Assembly: GCF_000173975.1 (NCBI RefSeq)
Contig: NZ_ACEP01000064.1
Span: forward strand, 62,001 to 126,000
Reading direction: 5' to 3'
Length of the DNA: 64,000 nt
From: Anaerobutyricum hallii DSM 3353
GTDB lineage: Bacteria; Bacillota; Clostridia; Lachnospirales; Lachnospiraceae
Positions 60,904-64,000 of the stretch are shown in pieces (the first letter of the stretch is position 1; every line of letters starts with the position of its first letter). The notes beneath the pieces were generated by a model that saw nothing but the letters and a program-made list of their open reading frames with translations, had not been told where the DNA came from and did no database searches. Both the position numbers and the translations under genes were made by a program.

Positions 60904-61626
60904 ATGAAGAGAAAACCGTATTTAAATTACACTCGCCTTCCTATGGAAAACGCATATAATGTACGGGAATTAGGAGGCTATGCAACAAAAAAAGGGTCGG
61001 TTACAATACATCATCAATTTCTCCGCAGTGAGAATCTTACCGATATTACAGAAGAAGATAAAACGTTTCTTATAGAATACGGCCTTTCTGGTATTATTGA
61101 TTTAAGAAGCAGGGAAGAAGCATTAATCTATCCGAATCCTTTTCGGGGAAATAACGCAGTAAAATACATAAACTGTCCGCTGATCACAGATGGAATCCTG
61201 GATTTAAGAGCGGTAAAAGAGGTAGGATTTGACCCGGGAGAGTTTTATGTGAAGCTGGTAGAATACAAAGAAATGTTGTATAAGATTTTCCATTTTATTT
61301 TAGACAATATTGATGGGTGCCTGTTGTTTCACTGCCAGGCTGGAAAAGACAGAACAGGAGTCCTTGCTATGATTCTTATGGGACTTGCAGGGGTTTCTAA
61401 GGAGGATATTGTGGCGAACTATGAAGTAACACATACCTATTTAAAAGAGAATGTAAAACTACGTTTAGAAGATGGCCTTGAGGAATTAGAGTTTTCGAAG
61501 CCACAGTGGATAGAAAAAGCGTATGATCATATTATAGAGCATTATGGCTCTTTTAAAGTATATCTTATGGCAGTAGGACTTACGAAAAAAGAGATTAAGA
61601 AAATAAAGGGAAAGCTGGCAGGCTGA
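60904..61626 (+). CDS. Protein tyrosine/serine phosphatase (IphP type)
   Basis: A 240-residue phosphatase of the tyrosine phosphatase superfamily related to IphP. The P-loop is LLFHCQAGKDRTGVLAM, giving the CX5R catalytic motif with the Cys, Asp and Arg all present; NVRELGGYATKKGSVTIHHQ and DLRSREEALIYPNPF are the upstream family regions. The substrate might be phosphotyrosine, phosphoserine or a phospholipid. AAGGAG lies 6-7 bases before the ATG. It stands between recG and rsmD, in the same direction, after a short gap with no clear terminator. Confidence 0.88.
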   Translation: MKRKPYLNYTRLPMENAYNVRELGGYATKKGSVTIHHQFLRSENLTDITEEDKTFLIEYGLSGIIDLRSREEALIYPNPFRGNNAVKYINCPLITDGILDLRAVKEVGFDPGEFYVKLVEYKEMLYKIFHFILDNIDGCLLFHCQAGKDRTGVLAMILMGLAGVSKEDIVANYEVTHTYLKENVKLRLEDGLEELEFSKPQWIEKAYDHIIEHYGSFKVYLMAVGLTKKEIKKIKGKLAG

Positions 61627-61720
61627 TATTAAAAAACTGGTTTTAGTAACTGGAAAAGAGGCTATGATAACAGGAATTTTGCTTTTTAAACACAGAGTAT
61701 TTTCTAAGAAAGGAAGTGCC

Positions 61721-61748
61721 TTGACAAAAATAGGATATAGTATACAAT
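61721..61748 (+). promoter_or_regulatory. Promoter of rsmD-coaD operon
   Basis: TTGACA (61721-61726), 16 bases, TACAAT (61743-61748). The rsmD ATG is at 61789. Confidence 0.75.
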
Positions 61749-61788
61749 AAATATAATTATACAAGAAAAAGGATGGACGAAAGATATT

Positions 61789-62343
61789 ATGAGAGTTATC
61801 GCAGGTTCAGCACGTCATTTAAAATTAAAGACGATTGAGGGAATGGGAACACGGCCGACAACGGACCGAATTAAGGAAACGTTATTTAATATGCTGTCTT
61901 TTTATGTGGAGGAGAGCCGGTTTCTTGATTTGTTCAGCGGAAGCGGCGGCATTGGAATTGAAGCATTAAGCAGAGGGGCATCACAGGCGGTCTTTGTGGA
62001 ACAAAACAGAAAGGCAGCTGCCTGTATTGAGGAGAATCTTAATCATACGCACCTTAGAGAGAAGGCAGTAGTGATGTCTAAAGATGTTATGACAGCACTC
62101 CGCATTTTAGAAGATAAAAAACAAGCATTTGATTACATATTTATGGACCCGCCATATGGAAAGCTTTTGGAAAAAGAAGCTGTTTTATATTTAGATGGTT
62201 CGGTGCTTTGCGATGAGAACACAACAATTATTATTGAGTCAGATCTTGATACAGAATTCTCCTGGGTTATGGACACCGGATTTACCATTACAAAAGAAAA
62301 GATTTATAAGACGAATAAGCACACTTTCCTTCAGAAAAAGTAA
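61789..62343 (+). CDS. rsmD: 16S rRNA G966 N2-methyltransferase RsmD
   Basis: A 184-residue S-adenosylmethionine-dependent methyltransferase modifying G966 of 16S rRNA. VIAGSARHLKLKTIEGMGTR at the start, RPTTDRIKETLFNML, the AdoMet loop FLDLFSGSGGIGIEALSRG and the catalytic FMDPPYGK are all present; the NPPY-type motif here is DPPY as usual in RsmD. The position just before coaD is conserved in Firmicutes. GGACGAAAG ribosome-like region precedes the ATG. The 39-base gap to coaD suggests one operon. Confidence 0.95.
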   Translation: MRVIAGSARHLKLKTIEGMGTRPTTDRIKETLFNMLSFYVEESRFLDLFSGSGGIGIEALSRGASQAVFVEQNRKAAACIEENLNHTHLREKAVVMSKDVMTALRILEDKKQAFDYIFMDPPYGKLLEKEAVLYLDGSVLCDENTTIIIESDLDTEFSWVMDTGFTITKEKIYKTNKHTFLQKK

Positions 62344-62382
62344 AGAAAAGAATATTACGAAAGTAGAGGAACAGACGAAATT

Positions 62383-62865
62383 ATGGCAACAGCAGTTTAC
62401 CCGGGAAGTTTTGACCCGATTACTCTAGGACATTTAGATATTATAAAACGTACCGCAGCAGTTTTTGACAAAGTGATTATAGGTGTATTGATTAATAAAG
62501 CGAAGAAACCACTTTTTTCTATAGAAGAAAGAGTGGAACTTATTAAGGAAGTGACGAAGAATATTCCGAATGTGGAAATTGTATCTTTTAATGGACTTCT
62601 TATTGAATTTAGTGATAAAATGAAAGCAGATGTCATTGTCAGAGGAATCCGGGCAGTATCAGACTTTGAATATGAATTGATGATGGCGCAGACAAATAAA
62701 CAGTTAAACCCGAACATAGAAACGATGTTTTTTGCTACCAGCGCAGAATATTCTTTTGTAAGTTCCAGTATGATAAGAGAACTTGCCGCATTTGATGGGG
62801 ATATTACACCGTTTGTACCAGAAGAAGTCAGTAAAAGGGTCTATGAGAAGTATAAGCAGAGCTAA
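62383..62865 (+). CDS. coaD: Pantetheine-phosphate adenylyltransferase
   Basis: CoaD transfers AMP from ATP to 4'-phosphopantetheine, the penultimate step of coenzyme A synthesis. AVYPGSFDPITLGHLDIIKR carries the TxGH nucleotidyl-transferase motif, followed by FDKVIIGVLINKAKKPLF, DVIVRGIRAVSDFEYELMM and the C-terminal SSSMIRELAAFDGDITPFVP. Length of 160 residues is typical. The product is used by coaE at 2270. The gene is followed after 21 bases by a coiled-coil protein gene. Confidence 0.96.
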   Translation: MATAVYPGSFDPITLGHLDIIKRTAAVFDKVIIGVLINKAKKPLFSIEERVELIKEVTKNIPNVEIVSFNGLLIEFSDKMKADVIVRGIRAVSDFEYELMMAQTNKQLNPNIETMFFATSAEYSFVSSSMIRELAAFDGDITPFVPEEVSKRVYEKYKQS

Positions 62866-62886
62866 CTGCGGTATGGGAGGAAAAGA

Positions 62887-63504
62887 ATGGCAAATATGAG
62901 TATCGAAGAATTGATTGAAGAAATAGAAGTATATGTGGATAATTGTAAAACTGCCGGAGTCTTAAGCAGCGGAAGTATGATTAAGATAAACCGGGAGGAA
63001 CTGTTAGCAATGCTTGATGAGGTGCGCACCCGCCTGCCAAAAGAACTGGCAGAAAGCCGCCAGATTATAAAATCCAAGGAATCCATCATTGCGGATGCAA
63101 AGGCCCGTGCCGAGCGTATCGTAAAAGATGCAGCCAAAGAGGCTGGTGTGATGATTGATGATAATGAGATTGTTGCACTGGCAAATATGCGTGCAGACTC
63201 CATCGTAAAAGATGCACAGAAAGCTGCTGATGAGCTGAATGGAAAGGCGAGAGAAACTGCAAGAGAGGTACAGACAGGCGCTCTGCAGTATACACAGAAT
63301 ATGTTAGAAGGCCTTGAATATATGTACAGTACAATTATTAAAGAAGAAAAAGAATACTTTAATTCCGTACTCGAAAAGTTAAAGTCAGAACATAAACAGA
63401 TTGTTGCGGACAAACAGGAGATTGACCTGCAGCTTGGAGCAGGCATTCGGACAGGCCGGAGAAAAGAAGATTTTGAAAAGAAAGAGGAACGGGCAGAAGA
63501 GTAG
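62887..63504 (+). CDS. Coiled-coil protein after coaD (ATPase-subunit-like)
   Basis: A 205-residue, highly charged, mainly helical protein. Long coiled-coil stretches are seen (ESRQIIKSKESIIADAKARA, ERIVKDAAKEAGVMIDD, KAADELNGKARETAREVQ, YFNSVLEKLKSEHKQIV), a pattern that is often annotated as vacuolar ATPase subunit E-like. It is conserved directly after coaD in Lachnospiraceae as I recall, with no established function. The N-terminus (MSIEELIEEIEVYVDNCKT) is the best conserved part. The ribosome site is GGGAGGAAA. A possible cell-envelope or division role is unsupported by sequence. Confidence 0.75.
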   Translation: MANMSIEELIEEIEVYVDNCKTAGVLSSGSMIKINREELLAMLDEVRTRLPKELAESRQIIKSKESIIADAKARAERIVKDAAKEAGVMIDDNEIVALANMRADSIVKDAQKAADELNGKARETAREVQTGALQYTQNMLEGLEYMYSTIIKEEKEYFNSVLEKLKSEHKQIVADKQEIDLQLGAGIRTGRRKEDFEKKEERAEE

Positions 63505-63506
63505 AT

Positions 63507-63524
63507 TATCGAACACGCTCTAAA
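63507..63524. repeat. Solo end of the MITE-like repeat
   Basis: ATCGAACACGCTCTAAAA matches the right end of copy 1 almost exactly. No partner end is visible nearby. The remainder of the gap to 63639 holds nothing recognised. Confidence 0.5.
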
Positions 63525-63639
63525 AGAAGAAAGCAGTTCTTTAGGGGAAAATAAAAAGTGTACCCCTTTGCTAAATACGGCAGGAAAAATAGGGATGAGA
63601 ATCTGCCCTTATTAATACTGAAAATATAGAGACAAAAGG

Positions 63640-64000
63640 TCAGCATAAAAGAATTAGGCATAGAAGAAAGCTCACAAAAGCAGTCCCTGTCTTTATAACA
63701 ATATATCTTTTTAAAGACAGATCTGTAGCAGAGAGAACTGTCTGGACCTGGGCCATAGTACATAACCCGCCAAAAGATGTAGCAGCTGCAATGAGGGCAT
63801 ATTGTATCTGAGGTGTGATAAATGGTTTTAAGGCTAATAAGTGAATTCCTGTAGTGACCTCAAGATTCGCAAGCACAAAGGTGAATACAGGTGCCTGAAA
63901 AAGCGGAAAGCTTGTAAGCATTCCTGAAAGAATGGAGAAGATCATCATATAGATTCCGATAATAAAGATGATTTCGAGAGAAGGAAGAAAGACTTCTTCT
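63640..64000 (-). CDS. ylbJ: YlbJ-like sporulation membrane protein (5' end outside window)
   Basis: The C-terminal 120 or so residues of a multi-pass membrane protein; the frame is open through the window end, so the N-terminus is missing. Hydrophobic segments SLEIIFIIGIYMMIFSILSG, LIAAATSFGGLCTMAQVQ and GTAFVSFLLCLILLC are seen, and the GGLCTMAQVQTVLSATDLS region matches nucleoside-recognition/YlbJ proteins. In Bacillus ylbJ is close to coaD, and it is needed for sporulation; the neighbourhood fits, although here it is convergent. The ORF is shortened by the window and the call rests on about a third of the protein. Confidence 0.8.
   Translation of the reverse strand, partial: EEVFLPSLEIIFIIGIYMMIFSILSGMLTSFPLFQAPVFTFVLANLEVTTGIHLLALKPFITPQIQYALIAAATSFGGLCTMAQVQTVLSATDLSLKRYIVIKTGTAFVSFLLCLILLC

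Overview
The window looks like a stretch of low-GC Firmicutes chromosome, most likely from an anaerobic gut Clostridium relative of the family Lachnospiraceae. The evidence is the AT-rich Shine-Dalgarno (AGGAGG) gene style, sporulation genes (gerW/ytfJ next to a DUF2953 gene, and ylbJ after coaD), an [FeFe]-hydrogenase maturase (hydF), a 2-hydroxyacyl-CoA dehydratase activase-like giant protein, a glycine riboswitch ahead of an AGCS symporter, and typical Firmicutes orders such as asp23-fakA-recG-rsmD-coaD. I cannot fix the genus. No rRNA, tRNA, CRISPR array or intact insertion sequence was seen.

Layout. 1-5.6 kb is core: polA (5' end cut by the window), coaE, a YycJ-type metallo-hydrolase, an ACT protein and a UPF0210 protein, ending at a strong terminator. 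5.6-20.4 kb is accessory: a two-component system with a MacB/FtsX-type ABC exporter whose permease is split by a frame change; an ECF sigma/anti-sigma pair; a run of orphan genes (membrane protein, propeller-like protein, HEAT protein, an apparently deleted metalloprotein gene and an orphan ORF tail); a small alarmone synthetase; a DUF3990 ADP-ribosyltransferase-like toxin with an HTH partner; an AlkD-like DNA glycosylase; and a nuclease-like/ATPase fusion (DUF2075).

20.6-31.9 kb is metabolic: threonine aldolase, hydF with an aspartase/fumarase-family gene, the AGCS symporter with its riboswitch, and a molybdenum-cofactor set (XdhC-like, MoeA-like, moaC) followed by an ABC-F protein. 31.9-46.1 kb holds an HD protein, a GH13 amylase, an HPr-like protein, a polar amino acid ABC importer, proBA, a HEFTH metallopeptidase-like protein, a secreted C39-like protein, a second small alarmone synthetase, a Na/Ca exchanger, a probably inactive L,D-transpeptidase homologue and a DnaJ-like chaperone. 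46.6-50.8 kb is one 1412-residue activase. 51.2-64 kb is mostly core: LysM protein, corA, pseudo-rhomboid, ytfI/ytfJ, rpmB, asp23, fakA, recG, a tyrosine phosphatase, rsmD, coaD, a coiled-coil protein and ylbJ (cut by the window end).

The most unusual signal is non-coding. Five loci (24.6, 24.9, 38.8, 40.1 and 46.5 kb), all near gene 3' ends, carry the same 62-63-nt structured core, each inside perfect inverted arms whose sequence is private to that locus (32, 28, 16, 32 and 32 bp). In one, the arm includes the last codons and stop of the upstream gene. A second repeat family (about 160 bp, ends AGAGCGTGTTTGAAAAAT) is present as two full copies, one internally deleted copy and several decayed ends. 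Other long hairpins lie at 16.5, 21.7 and 31.9 kb. Together they suggest active non-coding repeats that settle in terminators and intergenic gaps.
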